Of a stretch of DNA of 64,000 bases, positions 1 to 12,609 are shown piece after piece. The translations under genes and the position numbers were made by a program. Under the pieces are notes generated by a model. The model was given only the letters and a program-made list of their open reading frames with translations. It was not told the DNA's origin and did no database searches. The number at the start of each line of letters is the position of its first letter. Position 1 is the stretch's first letter. Source of the stretch: Conus ventricosus (Eukaryota; Mollusca; Gastropoda; Neogastropoda; Conidae); assembly GCA_018398815.1 (NCBI GenBank), contig CM031614.1, forward strand, positions 47,963,681 to 48,027,680, given 5' to 3'.

Positions 1-601
1 CACAGGAGTAGTTCCATTGAGAGGTGGCATTATCCACTTCGTTGGAGGAAGATCACTCATTCGGACTCTTCAACAAACCAGCTGTTGTTGTATGGTGTAA
101 GAGGCTTGGCAGGTACCGTTCATATTATAATAAAACAGAACAGGTATTACTAAGTGCTATCAAAGCGACTCGGCTGCAGGGCAATGTGTCCTCTGTTGGA
201 CGATCATAGGACCACCTGATGTAGGTTCATGTAGATGGCTGGTGATGGGACGATGAAAGGTATGACTGAAGGTGTACAGCAAGTTGGGATGAAGGTCAAA
301 AGAATGATGCCACAGAAAGGGCATTAGAATGGGGCAGCAGACAATAATAGATGTAGTGTGAACAAGCTTGAACGATGAAAGCACACCTGTAAGGTGATGT
401 ATTGAAAATTGTTGTATGAGAGAACCAAGAAGAAAAAATTGTCATCATTTTGGTCTCATGCCTTTCTTTTGCAAAGACTATTTTGAATCCACCAACTTAA
501 AGGTTAGTTTTTATTTTCTAGAAGATGCTTCATGCTCAGTATGTCATCTAAGCATTAACAGTGTTTTACTTAGTGATGTGATGGGCTGTCCCATGATGTA
601 G
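1..601. other. Intron of the twitchin-like gene (5' part outside window)
   Basis: No exon can be supported here. Short open frames lack codon bias and domain motifs. The stretch ends at a 3' splice site (AG at 600-601) leading into the first recognised exon. The kinase-encoding exons expected upstream of that exon must lie outside the window. Confidence 0.5.
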
Positions 602-704
602 GCGGACTGGCCACAACCCATGCCAGCCATTGGTCGCATTGCCAACTTCAGCTCCTTGCGAAAACATCGACCCAAGGAGTTCCAGATCTATGACAGCTAC
701 TTTG
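602..704 (+). CDS. Twitchin-like exon: post-kinase linker
   Basis: Acceptor AG at 600-601, donor GT at 705-706. The 34 codons begin ADWPQPMPAIGRIANFSSL and run to IYDSYF, ending in phase 1. This basic stretch precedes the first Ig domain. In twitchin-type kinases the region just after the kinase is regulatory, but whether these residues contact a kinase cannot be seen here. Confidence 0.75.
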
Positions 705-1116
705 GTAAGAGAGCGAGTCTGGAAATAATTTGCATGTGACTGATGATGATGATAATGGTGATGTATGGGGGATTAGGGTGGGAGTGGAGATTGGTTATAT
801 GTGGAAGTGTCTGTTTTCCATTTATTGTTACAAGCTAGTGTTTACCTGGTATGAGCATTTACATTGGCATTCTGTATGTGCTGGTTTGTGCTTATTTGCC
901 TGAGGTATGTAGGTGTGTGTTCAGAACGAGTTTGTATGTGCTGAGCCGCATGTTCAACAGTGCAAGCTGATGTCCAGGTGCAAGGCACATAAGCAGAACA
1001 TTCATTTTTAGTGGTGCTCATTTTCAAAACACTGAACAGAAAGTCTATGATTTCTGTAGTGTGCATTGTTTTTGTGGTGAATGACAAGTGCCTGTTCTGC
1101 TGTATGTGGTGTCCAG
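705..1116 (+). other. Intron
   Basis: A 412-bp intron with GT start and CCAG end. Nothing else is recognisable in it. Confidence 0.6.
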
Positions 1117-1234
1117 ATCGCAAGGAGGCGGCACCCAGGTTTGTGCGTCGACTTCGCAACCAGGTGGCGGCGGAAGGTCAGACTGCCAAGTTTGACTGCA
1201 AGATTATCGCTGCTTCTGCACCCATCATCTCTTG
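1117..1234 (+). CDS. Twitchin-like exon: Ig1, N-terminal half
   Basis: Starts in phase 1 after CCAG and ends in phase 2 at a split Trp codon (TG|G) before GTCAGT. It encodes DRKEAAPRFVRRLRN, then EGQTAKFDC with the first Ig cysteine, and APIISW with the core tryptophan. The pattern is I-set strands A to C. Confidence 0.8.
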
Positions 1235-1638
1235 GTCAGTGCCACATATATGTGTGTGTTTGGGCCTGTGAGAGAGAGAGTGTGTGTGTGTGTGTATGTT
1301 TGGGCCTGTGAGAGAGAGAGAGTGTGTGTGTGTGTGTTTGGGCCTGTGAGAGAGGAGAGTGTGTGTGTTTGGGTCGTGTGTAGGTGTAGGTGTTTAAGTG
1401 TGTTTGGGTCGTGTGTGTGTGTGATGTGCTTTTTGAACTAGATATCTTCTAACTTTTGATAACTCCATTACGCAGATTTTTCTTTGTTTATTGTTGACTG
1501 TTTGTGTGCACTCTGTTGAAGAGTGTTTACTTCATTGTATTTTCTATGCCCTGAAACAGCAGTCAAAACTAAATAAATCTTGCATTTGTGCTTGTATGAA
1601 TGGTATGCATGTGATGTGTGTGTGTATGTCCGTGCGTG

Positions 1639-1682
<44 letters not shown>

Positions 1683-2940
1683 ACGCACATGTTTACATAC
1701 ATTCACACATGAAATACTGTTACTCTTATACACTGCTGTGCATTCTCCTTGCTGTCTTAGACATGTGAACTCAACACACTCAGACATCATTCATTAAGAT
1801 ACTGTCATGCATATGTGCATCCTGTACATCTAATATACGGATGAGTACAGTCACATCCACTCGATCATCACTTTTCACCTGCTTTTTTTCCCTTGGCTAA
1901 CATCATAGTCACAGAGAATTGCTAACCTTTCCCAGGAAATCAGAATTTTGGTACCAATGTGTGCTTGACACTAGCAGGCAGAAGAGAAAGAAATGTCAGG
2001 AGTGACTTTGAGGATATGGATGAAAAATGATACAAACCCTTCTATGGTTCCTTCCTTGGTAAAGGTTGTTTGACAACAAATGTTATGTGATGCTGATTTT
2101 TTATACTTCAGTTTTGACTGATTTTTATTTCAAAACGACATACCAAAAGAATATCGTCTTTTAAAGTCCTTACCTCAGACAGCAAATGTGATTTTAAAGT
2201 GGTTTTCACTGTGAGAAAAAGATAATCAATATGTTAAGAACTGTACGAACACACACACACACACAAATTTAAGTGGCAAAAAAATCTTTTTGTGGTCTCA
2301 TATACAACCCTGAGATGGTCCTCATCCAGATCTTGGGGAAAAAAGTTTCCGTGACTGATGAATGAATCACACAAAATGATTTGAATCAAAGTGAGGAAAT
2401 TTCATGGTGCTTGATGAGAACTTCAGAGAGAAATAGGATTGGTTCTGAAGCGTGACGAAGAATTTATGATACATGATGGACTGATCACTGTGGTGTAGTG
2501 ATCAATGTAGCAGACTTGCAAGCTGGCAGGTCAGTGGCCCAGTTCTCATCAGAGACATGAATTCTGGTAATGTTTTTAGCTTCCCCTGCGTGCTGTAGGT
2601 TCAAATGGTCACACTGGAACTGTAGAGTGGGTTTTCATCCTATTAACAGCTGTAAAGAGCAGCTTGGAGTAGCATGGTGAGACACACAGGATGAAATGGC
2701 TGAATGGAAAAAAAGAATGATAATGGGAATGGAATGGCATTCAACCTGTTATCTTGAAGGGATTGTTTCCCGTGGCTTAAAACTGTTCATGGTGACCCTA
2801 GCTCTGCTGTGAAATCCCGTTGTATTCATTTCATCACTCCTTTAGCTTCAATACAACAATCAGGACTGCTTGTCTGTCATTATAAATCATCGTTATACAT
2901 TGGTCTTGGTTTGATGGATACGTTTGTTTGGCTGTATCAG
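1235..2940 (+). other. Intron with GT microsatellites and a possible tRNA-derived SINE scrap
   Basis: Holds imperfect (GT)n runs at about 1,255-1,430 and a pure (GT)n at 1,639-1,681. At about 2,490-2,560 a stretch reading GGTGTAGTGATCAATG then GCAGACTTGCAAGCTGG resembles the tRNA-like head of invertebrate SINEs, but its B-box is degenerate. No exon is supported. Confidence 0.45.
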
Positions 2941-3113
2941 GTTCAAGGATGACGGAGCGCTGACACAGAGCTACAAACACATGCAGAAGTACATGGGCAA
3001 GGAATACGAACTGAGGATCAGTCGCATCAAGATGGAAGATAAGGGAGAGTACTGCATTCGCGCTGAGAACTCTTTCGGCAGGAAGGAAGAAAAAGCCAGT
3101 TTGAAGGTTGAAC
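2941..3113 (+). CDS. Twitchin-like exon: Ig1, C-terminal half
   Basis: Acceptor TATCAG, donor GTGAGT. Continues from the split Trp codon: FKDDGALTQ, then YELRISRIKMEDKGEYCIRA and ENSFGRKEEKASLKVE. The D-x-G-x-Y-C motif and the closing hydrophobic strand G complete a canonical I-set Ig domain. Ends in phase 1. Confidence 0.82.
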
Positions 3114-3760
3114 GTGAGTATTTGGCATGCCATTTTCTTGTAATTTGTCTGCTTGTTTCTGTATCCATTTGTGATAAAGTAGTAGCACTGTAACAAAAAT
3201 ATCTGTGTGCTTAGAATGGGCATTAAGCGAACAAGAACAGGCAAACATTAATTCTGACCTTTTGTTTGCATCATTATGATATACAGAAAAGTAGTATTTT
3301 TACAGTCTGGAATTGAACAAGAAGATTTATAAATTGATAACGAGCTTCTATTTGTATTTAAAGTCCCTCAATAAGGGCCATAGAGTTGCTTTATAATACA
3401 GAATTATTTGCATCTTTTTTTTTTTACAGTTGGCTTGAAGTGAACAAGGATATGCAGCATTAACCTGATCTTTTATATGCTTCTGAAGAGTCCCCATGGT
3501 GTGGGCCATGACGAAGAACATGAAGCCTTTAACACTAATCCTTTATTTACATTTGAACTCCCATGGTGAATGCCATGGGGCAAAAGAGACTAAAGCATGC
3601 CTTTTTCTCCTGAACGCTTTTACAGTCTGTGGTCCTCTGATCTGTTTCTTATTCTCACCCCTTCTGATCAGTATCATTCTGTTCAAGACTGAAGGAGCTT
3701 TGTCGTTGTCTTAAGATAAAACTGTGCGAGTGTCTAGTGTGTGTTTGTGATGTTGTGCAG
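3114..3760 (+). other. Intron
   Basis: Ordinary AT-rich intron ending TTGTGCAG. No gene or repeat recognised. Confidence 0.55.
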
Positions 3761-3809
3761 CTGGTGTTGATGCCCGTGTAACACCCAGCCGTGAAATGAC
3801 GCCCAGGAG
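3761..3809 (+). CDS. Twitchin-like micro-exon between Ig1 and Ig2
   Basis: A 49-bp exon between TTGTGCAG and GTGAGCAG. It keeps the frame from phase 1 to phase 2 and encodes roughly GVDARVTPSREMTPR, a short inter-domain linker. Support is splice signals and phase only; the peptide has no domain. Confidence 0.55.
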
Positions 3810-4526
3810 GTGAGCAGTTTTGCTGTCAGTCAACACAGGCATTGTACAACATGTTGTGTGGACAGGCAGAGAGAGAGAGTGTATGTGTGTGTGTGTTAGT
3901 TAGAAACACACACACAAGCATAGGAGAGTGGGAGATTTGTTACAAATAATCGGTACACAAATATGGGCAATAGTATTTTTGAAGAAAAGAAAATTAGCAG
4001 AAGATTTTCTATTTTCATCTGTATTTTGTACCCCCTACCCCTGCCTCTTGCCATCCCTACCCCTGTCCATCACTCTGTTGTTCCCACCTTTTCCTGTCTT
4101 TTTTTAACACACGGTTTAATTCAACATTTTTTTGTTTTTAAACTAGGATTTAATTCAGTTATGTCATTCACAAAGTGTGACTGTCATTCCTTTTTATTGT
4201 TATGATGATGGAATCTTTGTTGGGCAAATCTGTTAAAAGCTTTTTCCATTAAACAGATTTTCTGTGTAGCATTATCCCCTCAGGGTAGATTAAGCGCTTA
4301 GAACACATTTGAAGTAAAAAGGAATAGCCTAATTCTATAACAAAGAACTCAAATATTTATTCAGGGCTCATAAGAATCACTCTGTATCAAGATATTACTA
4401 ACTGTTCTTCTAGTTACATAGTTTGAAAAAAAAAAGAAGAAGAAGAATGAGAGAGAGTCAAATTTTGCAAATGAAGGAAAAGAGACAATCAACTGGTGGT
4501 ATCAATTGAACTGCGTTTTGTGTCAG
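3810..4526 (+). other. Intron
   Basis: Contains a short AGAG/GT-rich patch near 3,870-3,900 and A-rich patches. No coding signal. Confidence 0.5.
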
Positions 4527-4671
4527 GAAACGTATCTTTGAAGAATTGAAGGTGGAGAAGCCAAAGGAAGACGCTCCTCCCAATTTTGGCTTTGAGCTAC
4601 GTCCTCGGTTCATCCAGGCCGGCTCTGAATTCAAACTGCTGTGTGAAGTGCAGGCCCACCCTGTGCCGAAG
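4527..4671 (+). CDS. Twitchin-like exon: linker and Ig2, N-terminal half
   Basis: Acceptor GTCAG, donor GTAACT. Encodes KRIFEELKVEKPKEDAPP, then ELRPRFIQAGSEFKLLCEV and HPVPK. The acidic/basic linker leads into I-set strands A to B with the first Ig cysteine. Ends in phase 0. Confidence 0.8.
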
Positions 4672-5947
4672 GTAACTGAGTCATGGGCAATTCAACTCTG
4701 CTGAATTGCTTTGTACTGTCTTGCATTATGTCACTTTCTTTTTACCTGTGTTGTCTTCCACGTGTCTTCACCCCTTCATTACTCCCATGCCGTTGGTTTC
4801 AGCCATTCGAAAGTCCGCCACACCTGTGTTCCTGCTTTTGCTGCCCCAGCACCAGAATTTGGCAGGGAGCAGTTGATGTTAGGTCATCACGAGGCAACCA
4901 ACCAGAAGTGACCCCAGTTGTATATAATAATAATAATGTTTATTTCTAAAAAAATACTCAGCAGCACTTAACATTTCAAGAAAGAGCAAATGGTAAAAAA
5001 TAAGAGTTATAAAAGTCATGCACATTTTAAAAAAAAACACACACAAAGCCTCGAGAGATCAACACCAGTTGTATAACTTTGTTGTTAATGTAGATATATC
5101 AGTGTTTCGGGATTTCCCAGGAGTGGCAGGGAGGAGGAGGCAGAATTGGGGGTGGGGGTCTCTACAGTTCAGTACCATCTGCTTTTTTCACATCCATGCT
5201 TGTGGTGAACTAACATCAAAGCCTCTGGTGTTAGTGATGAAGAAATTGGATGGTGACCTCCACTCTCAGAGGAGATGCTTATTCACTCTGGCGTGGTCAC
5301 AAGGCAGTTATTACTGTTCTTATCAGATCCTATGCACGTGCTGAATCAGAACAGACACTACTGAACATCACTTAATTGACATGATAGTTGTGCAGTGTCT
5401 CCTGAGGTGGGTTGCTCTACAGTTACTTGATATTAATAGTTCCCAATGGATTGGTTTCTCTGATATTTTAACAACATGGATATGGTTGTTCATAAGAAAA
5501 TGAGAGTGAACATGGGATAACTGCCTCCAGGAGGCACAGAAGAAGAATAAAGCAACAAAGCAAAAAAGAAGAAAAGAAAAATTCTTGAATGACTTAGTTT
5601 TTGTCAGATTCAGTTGCTGATGTCAGCTTTTTGGTAATTCATAAGATACCAGTCTGTCAAATTTCATGTAAATCGGTCATGTTTGAATCTGTTGTCAAAA
5701 TCAGTGGTAGTCAGTTGTGTTATAATGTCTGTGTCATGCTTGATGTTGGTCATATTATTTCAGTTTGTCAGATTACATGGAAATCAGTTCTTTTATTACA
5801 TCAAAGAGTTTCATCAAAGTTCATATAGGCATAATCAAGATTTGTGTCAGATATCATGGAAATTTGAAATCAAATGAAAAATGTCCTGAAAAAAAAAAGA
5901 CCTGAGAAGAGAACACAGTTGAAATGCTTTTATCCCGGGGTGGGCAG
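4672..5947 (+). other. Intron with irregular internal repeats
   Basis: The 3' part (about 5,600-5,870) repeats a motif like GTCAGATTTCATGGAAATC three times at uneven spacing. The intron ends GTGGGCAG. No exon is recognised. Confidence 0.45.
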
Positions 5948-6128
5948 GTGACGTGGACAAAAGATGGGCGGGAGCTGACCGATGGAGACCACTACAACAT
6001 CACATACTCTCATGGAGTGTGTTCCATGGAGGTGGTGTACGCCCGGCCAGAAGACTCGGGGCGCTATGTGTGTAAGGCTGTCAACACCTTGGGTGAACAT
6101 GAAACTGGCTGTAAAGTGGAAGTGGAAG
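5948..6128 (+). CDS. Twitchin-like exon: Ig2, C-terminal half
   Basis: Begins in phase 0 with VTWTKDGRELTDGDHY and continues through PEDSGRYVCKAVNTLG to KVEVEG. The core Trp, the D-S-G-x-Y-x-C motif and strand G are all present. Donor GTCAGT lies just before a long (GT)n tract (about 6,150-6,205). Ends in phase 1. Confidence 0.83.
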
Positions 6129-6147
6129 GTCAGTCATACTGTAGAGC

Positions 6148-6188
<41 letters not shown>

Positions 6189-6753
6189 TGTGTGTGTGTG
6201 TGTGTTCACTGAATATTTTACCACTAAAACTACATTAATTCCGGATCAGTTCTTACATGACCATTTGATGTCTGGCTTGCTGGTTAAATTGCTCTCTTGA
6301 AACCCCCCTGCACTGATGAAAATGTGAAAGCTGTCCTCTGTGTGTGTGTGTGTGTGTGTGAATTTGTGTGTGTCTGTGCGTGTGTGATTGTGTGCCTCTG
6401 TGTGTTCAGCTCTATGTTATTAATCATAATGTTGGATTCTGCTTGATTGACTACAGTTTCCAGAAAGCAGCAAAGCTTTTCCAGTAAATAGGCCTGATCC
6501 TTACTTGGTTCATGTGACACAACCACTGTAAAGTTATATTCTTGTTGAAAGGAATGACATAGTCATTTTTGTCTGTGCTACTTCTTGGCTCATACTTGAA
6601 ATAACATTTTGTCAGGTGTACAGAGGAGACATGAAAGATGCAGGCACCTGTCTTACTATAATCAAAGGAGGGGAAATTGAAAGTAGCTTTCAGGGAAATC
6701 TTTTGTGTGACCATGTGAAGGAAAATGTTAGTAACTGGTGGCTGTGTTGGCAG
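6129..6753 (+). other. Intron with GT microsatellites
   Basis: (GT)n at about 6,150-6,205 and 6,340-6,400. Otherwise nothing recognised before the TTGGCAG acceptor. Confidence 0.5.
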
Positions 6754-6939
6754 AGAGAGCACTGTACAAGCCCAAGGACATCACGTCCAACGTGTCACGG
6801 ATGGTGAGGCGCACAACCACCAGCACCACTGGTGACCAGTCCTCCAGTTACGAGTCTTCCTACTCCTCCTCAACCGTTCGGTCTTCGTCTCGTGTGGAGG
6901 AGTCGAGCTATAGTTCCTCATCACGCTCAGAGAGAAAAA
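6754..6939 (+). CDS. Twitchin-like exon: Ser-rich linker
   Basis: Acceptor TTGGCAG, donor GTGAGT, phase 1 to phase 1. Encodes ERALYKPKDITSNVSRM, then RRTTTSTT and repeated SSSYESSYSSS-type blocks ending RSERK. Low-complexity Ser/Tyr/Arg linkers between Ig domains of muscle proteins are often flexible phosphorylation sites. That role is inferred here from composition only. Confidence 0.75.
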
Positions 6940-9011
6940 GTGAGTGGGCATGTAACAGTAATTCATCACTTGTCCTTAGAGTGGTAATTTCATTTATAAT
7001 GGCACCTTCTAACTTGGTGTTTAGTATGTACTGCTGTAATAGCATTTGGTGTTTAGTATGTACTGCTGTAATGACATTTGGTGTTTAGTATGTACTGCTG
7101 TAATGACATTTGGTGTTTAGTATGTACTGCTGTAATGACATTTGGTGTTTAGTATGTACTGCTGTAATGACATTTGGTGTTTAGTATGTACTGCTGTAAT
7201 GACATTTGTTACACTGGTTTCTAACTTGGTAATTGTAGTTTACTTTCTGTGTTTATGGTGGTCACGTCATTTATAATGCCAGCTTCTAACCTCATGTCTG
7301 TAACTGTGCAATGATTTGTAAATCTGTGCTTTTAACTAAACATTACTCTATATCTTTGCAATTTCAGTTACTGGTATTTGTTAGCTATGTATATAACTGT
7401 ATCTGTATGTTATTTAACTGTAGTGTAGTAATCTTATTTTCAGTGTTGTCTGCCTGATCGTAGAGTTACTGCCCATTGCCTTGACTGCAACTCTCAAAAA
7501 AGATGATTTATTGTCATATTCTGTTGTCTTTAAATAACCCCCAAATTTATTCATTGTCATACTCTGTTGTCTTCGAGTAACCCCAATTTTACATCTATTT
7601 ATATTTCAAGAGACAGCTTTTGAATCTAACTCTACTTTAATATAAAGCCTCTTACCTCACGTTTAACAGTACTCATAAAAATGAATGGCATCACCTGTGA
7701 AATCTGCTCATCGTTTTTTTTGTGGTTGGAATACAATACAAATGTTACCTGTATAGACAGCTGGGTTCACCCTAAGAGTTTTGAAATTTGGAACAAGGAT
7801 CAATCTGAACTTTACGTTCAATCCAACTATTTCTCTTGATGGTACGAGGTGGCACATGACATCACAGGATACTGTGAAAACAAAGTAAACGTTTTTCTCA
7901 TCATGCGACTTATTCTCAGTTTGTCTCTTCTCTCTGTTTTTGTAGCCTTGTTTATCTTAGCTTGATGATGCGTTTCATTGTCCAGTCAGTTGACAAGAGA
8001 AACGCAAAACTGACTCTTCTGATAAAAGAAAATTACAAATGTATGTATGTGACAGTCGGAAAAGTTACAGCAGTGGTGGTGACTTTGATTTCAGTTTGTG
8101 AAAAAGTAGACATGATGCGGCTGCTTTGTCCAAGACTTTCATTGTGAGCTTGGTTGGTCAAGTATTTCATTGGCACAGCTCTTTCTGAGAAATCGTGTGT
8201 TTCCCTGGGAATGTGCCTTCAGCATCACAGAGAATTGTGATCCACTCTGGAATCAGTGTCTGTAAGCCGTTTGGTTAATGTGGCTTGGTGTCCTGCAGGA
8301 GACAGCCAGAAATGTTCCCTTAAGTACTATCACCATGCCTCATTTCAGTGTGTGTGCAAAGATAGAACTTCTGTAAGGGAGGACAGCCTGACCTTACTTT
8401 GTTACTTTGTGAATATACACATTTCTTCCCTTGTATGGCCGTGACATCCATGAGAACCTGTGAACATTCCACTCTTTGTGTGAAGACAGCTGACCAGATA
8501 GGTAAGCACTGAGAAACAAATATTGTGATGGGAACAGCAGGTGGTGTCATTCTGATAGGTTTCTTACCTGTGAAAAAGATGTTCTTTGATGTTGTGCTGC
8601 AGTGAATATTCTTTAACTAATACAATGGAACACCTTTGACTGATGGCCTGTTCTTGTGCCAGTAGTTTATGATGCACAGAAATGCACGTATACTGATATG
8701 AATGTATTTAATGTAATATTGTGGCAATAATTGTAGTTTGTCAACTTTTCCCCATTTTTCATGGTGCTTTCAAAACAACAACTACAACAATTTGCAAAAC
8801 ATATGCCATAATCTGTCCAAACATTGAGCCCTTTCTGATGGAAATGCTGGCTTAAGTTAAATACTAAATCTCTGTGCAAGATCAAGATGGAAGAAGGTGG
8901 TGTGTAGACTGATCGAAAGGCAAATGGGCACAAAGGCTGGCCAGGTCCAAGGTGGTTCACAGTAACTTAGCTAGCCGAGTGTCTTGATGGGCCACACTAC
9001 TTCTGTTTCAG
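6940..9011 (+). other. Intron with 32-bp minisatellite
   Basis: A tandem repeat occupies 7,018-7,209. The rest, about 7,210-9,000, is AT-rich with no supportable exon. It ends in a good acceptor, TTCTGTTTCAG, at 9,001-9,011. Confidence 0.5.
7018..7209. repeat. 32-bp tandem repeat, about six copies
   Basis: A unit containing TTTAGTATGTACTGCTG and TAATGACATTTGG repeats about six times with almost no divergence. The first unit reads AATAGCATTT instead of AATGACATTT. It lies just inside the intron after the Ser-rich exon. Confidence 0.85.
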
Positions 9012-9448
9012 CTGAGCAAACTAGTAGTAGTAGTAGTAGTTCCTTCACTACTTCTTCAGTCTCTTCTACCAAGACAGAGAGTGTGGTAGAATCCAGCACC
9101 ACGGAATCCACATCTGAAGGAGAGTCACCTACAGTGTCTGCAGCACAGTCCTCTTCTGAATCCACAGTCGTGGAGTCCTCCACAGGACCTGCTGTGGAGA
9201 CCTCTTCAGAATCTGCTGTGGAGACCTCTTCAGAATCTGCAGTGGAGTCCTCCACAGGACCTGTTGCAGATTCCTTGGTAGGCTCATCAGCAGAATCTGC
9301 CACGGAATCTGCACCACCCCCAGAGACCACCGGAGGGGGAGAAACCCCAGCACCGCCGGCTCCAGACTCCGGGCAGGAATCCACGGTGGAGTCAGTGGAT
9401 GAATCATCGAAGGATTCTGTCCCCGGCCCAGCCCCGGAGTCCTCATAG
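9012..9448 (+). CDS. Alternative last exon: Ser/Glu/Thr-rich tail with stop codon
   Basis: After TTCTGTTTCAG this exon accepts phase 1 from the Ser-rich exon and stays open for 144 codons to TAG at 9,446-9,448. It encodes a (Ser)7 tract and imperfect repeats such as ETSSESAV (two copies) and ESSTGP, then a Pro/Gly-rich stretch and a final acidic PESS. I see no convincing phase-1 donor inside it. ATTAAA at 9,972-9,977 and AATAAA at 10,584-10,589 could serve polyadenylation. The skipping junction (6,939 to 12,610) is also phase compatible, so this is most likely a mutually exclusive terminal exon giving an isoform lacking Ig3 to Ig5. A missed internal donor is the alternative. Confidence 0.6.
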
Positions 9449-10139
9449 TTGATCCCTGTGCTTCCATGGTGTACCGTGTGTGCCTAGTGAACTGCATGAA
9501 TGACACTGGTTGTTGGTCTTGCTGTAGATTGTCCTCCGTTTCTGTGGGGACAGTTTCTTTTGTCCTCTTTCTCTCTAGTGACGTTGCTGTCAGTGACTTT
9601 CACTTTGCAAACAGACACTCCTTTTTTTTTTTTTTTCAAAGTGTGGTGTGAGCTTGTCAGTCAGATGGGAAGAGGTTGGTGACTTCTGTTTGTCTGCCTG
9701 CATGTTGGTACTGGTTTCTTGGTATCCTTCTTTGGGGTTGTCTCCAGTTCAGACCTTACATTTTCCCTCAGAGACAGTTTATTGTATATTCAGAAGGAAA
9801 TGTAGTTTGTGTACAAGAATGTAGAACTCGTTACATTGAAATGAGAGAAAATGAAATGTGTGGTAAGGTATTTACAAGGTCTGTAGACTTGAAGGAATGT
9901 AGTGCTTTGTTATTTTTTATGAGGAACATTTGGACGTGCCTTAACTGCTTTAGAAGGAGTAAAGTTTGTCAATTAAACACACTGGATAGATATTTGTTAT
10001 AAAGTTGGCTGTTGTTTAAAAAGAAAAAAAAGGCTTACTTGTAGTCTGTTAGGCATGTGTATTGCACATTTAGTTTAGCTCCGTTCAGTATAACTCTTAA
10101 CAATACAGTTAAGTGTGTGTTTGGGTAGGCGTGCACATG

Positions 10140-10171
<32 letters not shown>

Positions 10172-10966
10172 CATGCGTATATGTGTGTGCGTATGTGTGT
10201 GCGTGTGTGTGTGCATGTATGTGTGTGTTCCATATATTATATTGTACTGTAAAAACAACGATCTGCAGAATGTTACAAAACTTTTGTGGATATAATACTC
10301 ATCCTTTATTCAGTGTTTATTCTGTGTTTTGCTACATAGAATGTGACGAGCCTAATAATGTATCCAACTTTTGCAATGAAGTGTCTCCCAGCTCTTTTTA
10401 TTCTGAAACTGTGCAATTTGATTTAAATCCAGGGAAGTTTTCCTCCCTTCCCTGTCTAACAAGAGAGGTAACTCCGCACTGTTGTACTGACCATTGTGTT
10501 TGGTGTAAATAGGATGAAATCCCTTTACACTTCAGCTTTCCTCAGTCTGGTCCATGGGAACTGTATGTGTGTAATTTGAGGTGAATAAATTCTCAGATTA
10601 CCCAAGCTTTTTACAGCTCTGCTTTTTTTTAGTGGTCTCGATTGTAGATACGCACACATTTCACTCATGCATGCACCAAATTTCTGTGCATGCATGCCAC
10701 ACATGCATAGATACATACTTTTATTCTTGAGACTGGAAGATTGGGCTGACATCCTTATATTTTTCCCTTTGCCAGAGAATTTTTTTGTCATATAATTAAT
10801 TCCTGGACTGAAAATGAGGATGGCTAAATGGTAGAGATAGATTGGAAAAAAAAACAAAAAACATCAGCAATAAAAACCTGAAGCAAAGAAGTCTTCAAAA
10901 ATCTAATGGTAACCACACAATCCATGCATAACAGACACATGTGCACTTAGAACACACACACACACA

Positions 10967-11059
<93 letters not shown>

Positions 11060-11339
11060 CTTCTCAACCTACAAGTTAAAACAGCACACACAGTTTCACC
11101 CTAAACTTGTTAGAGTTCCAGACATTTTTATTTCCTAACTTTTTCCATATAGGGCACCAGCTGTATTGTTAAAACACATTTTCCTGGCCAAGGGAAATAT
11201 CCTGAGTCGAGTGTATTGGCAGAAATCTGACATCTGCGTTCTCACCATTGAAATATCACTTGTCAAGCACACCATATTCATTTTCATGCCCTCTCTCACT
11301 CTGTCTGTCGGTCTCTTTCTCTCTCTCTCTGTCTCTCAA

Positions 11340-11371
<32 letters not shown>

Positions 11372-11877
11372 ACACACACCTATGTGTATTGGCCATGTTG
11401 TCTGGACCACACTTTATAACAGTCCCTGTGTGGACATTGATTTTCCAAGTAATTTGAGACTGGTTCCCAGAACTTTGTGCTAAATACTATTTCTGAAGAG
11501 ATTACATCATTCCTGCCAGCCCTAACAGAGCTCCGGTCTGTGTACCCTTCCCAGACATGTTTTGGCTGTTCAAGGACACGTGTTTACACTTAAGTCTTTG
11601 TAAGGCATAAAGCATTAGGTGGACAACCCAATAATGGAGACTGCCCACGTAACAGATGTGATTTGATGTTACTGAAAATGAAGGGCTCAGTTTTGCTCTG
11701 TGACTACATGGATCACCAGAAAGCTGTTTTAGGCATATTGCTTTAGGCCAGACAATGGGAGGTGTCCTCATAGTGTAGGTGTGATTTCATACAACTGTCC
11801 AGATAACGCAGCCAATACAAATGTGTGCGCACATGCATACACTAACACGCACACACATGAATGCACGCACACACATA

Positions 11878-11939
<62 letters not shown>

Positions 11940-12609
11940 TGTAAACCAGTTTTCAGTTCCTTTCAAAGCTGCCTACAGACAAAGGGACGAAGCACTGTTT
12001 GTCTCACGACATCATCTCTTGAAATATCTTCAGTTTTGTCGACGTCGGGGTATGACCGACATCAAGTGAGTGGCTGTGACTGAAGTGCCTGTCCTTTGAT
12101 TTGCCCCCAAGTCTTCCACTGGGAAAGTCACGTGTTCTCCTTGCAGGAGCTCTCATCCTCACAATGGTTTCCTCCTCTTTTACCTTTGTGAGAACTTGTC
12201 CCTCATCTTGTGGTACATACTGTTACTAGGAATGTTTGTGGTAGTTGACAGTCCAGTTACATATGAACATCAAGAAATGTGAAGATATACTGCCACTCAA
12301 TCATAGCTAATATAGGCATGCCTGAAATTTAAAAGCAGCAATAAAGTCCGCATGCAGAAAAAGGCACAGTACCTTTTTTTTATCTTAATCATGTTTTATC
12401 TCAATATTTGAAACTTAACTGTCTTTTCTAAATTGTTCTTTTGGGTGTATAGAGTTGAAAAAAGAAGAAGAAAGAAACAAGCATTTGAATAACTCACAAT
12501 CTTGTTTCCCTCTGGTGTTCCCTTTTCCCCTTTTTTCATGCAAAGATGTGTGCTATATTCCGATAAGGAATGACTTGGTTGTTCACAGTGTGTTTATGTG
12601 TTTACACAG
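9449..12609 (+). other. Putative 3' UTR of short isoform, then intron with microsatellites
   Basis: No coding exon is recognised. (GT)n at about 10,140-10,230, (CA)n-(CT)n-(CA)n at 10,953-11,058, CT/CA at about 11,310-11,380, and a pure (CT)n at 11,880-11,936. The stretch ends TTTACACAG before the Ig3 exon. Confidence 0.5.

Noticed and set aside
8971..9384. Minus-strand Val/Asp/Ser-rich frame of 137 residues
   Set aside because: Antisense shadow of the Ser/Glu-rich exon, caused by its biased codon composition.
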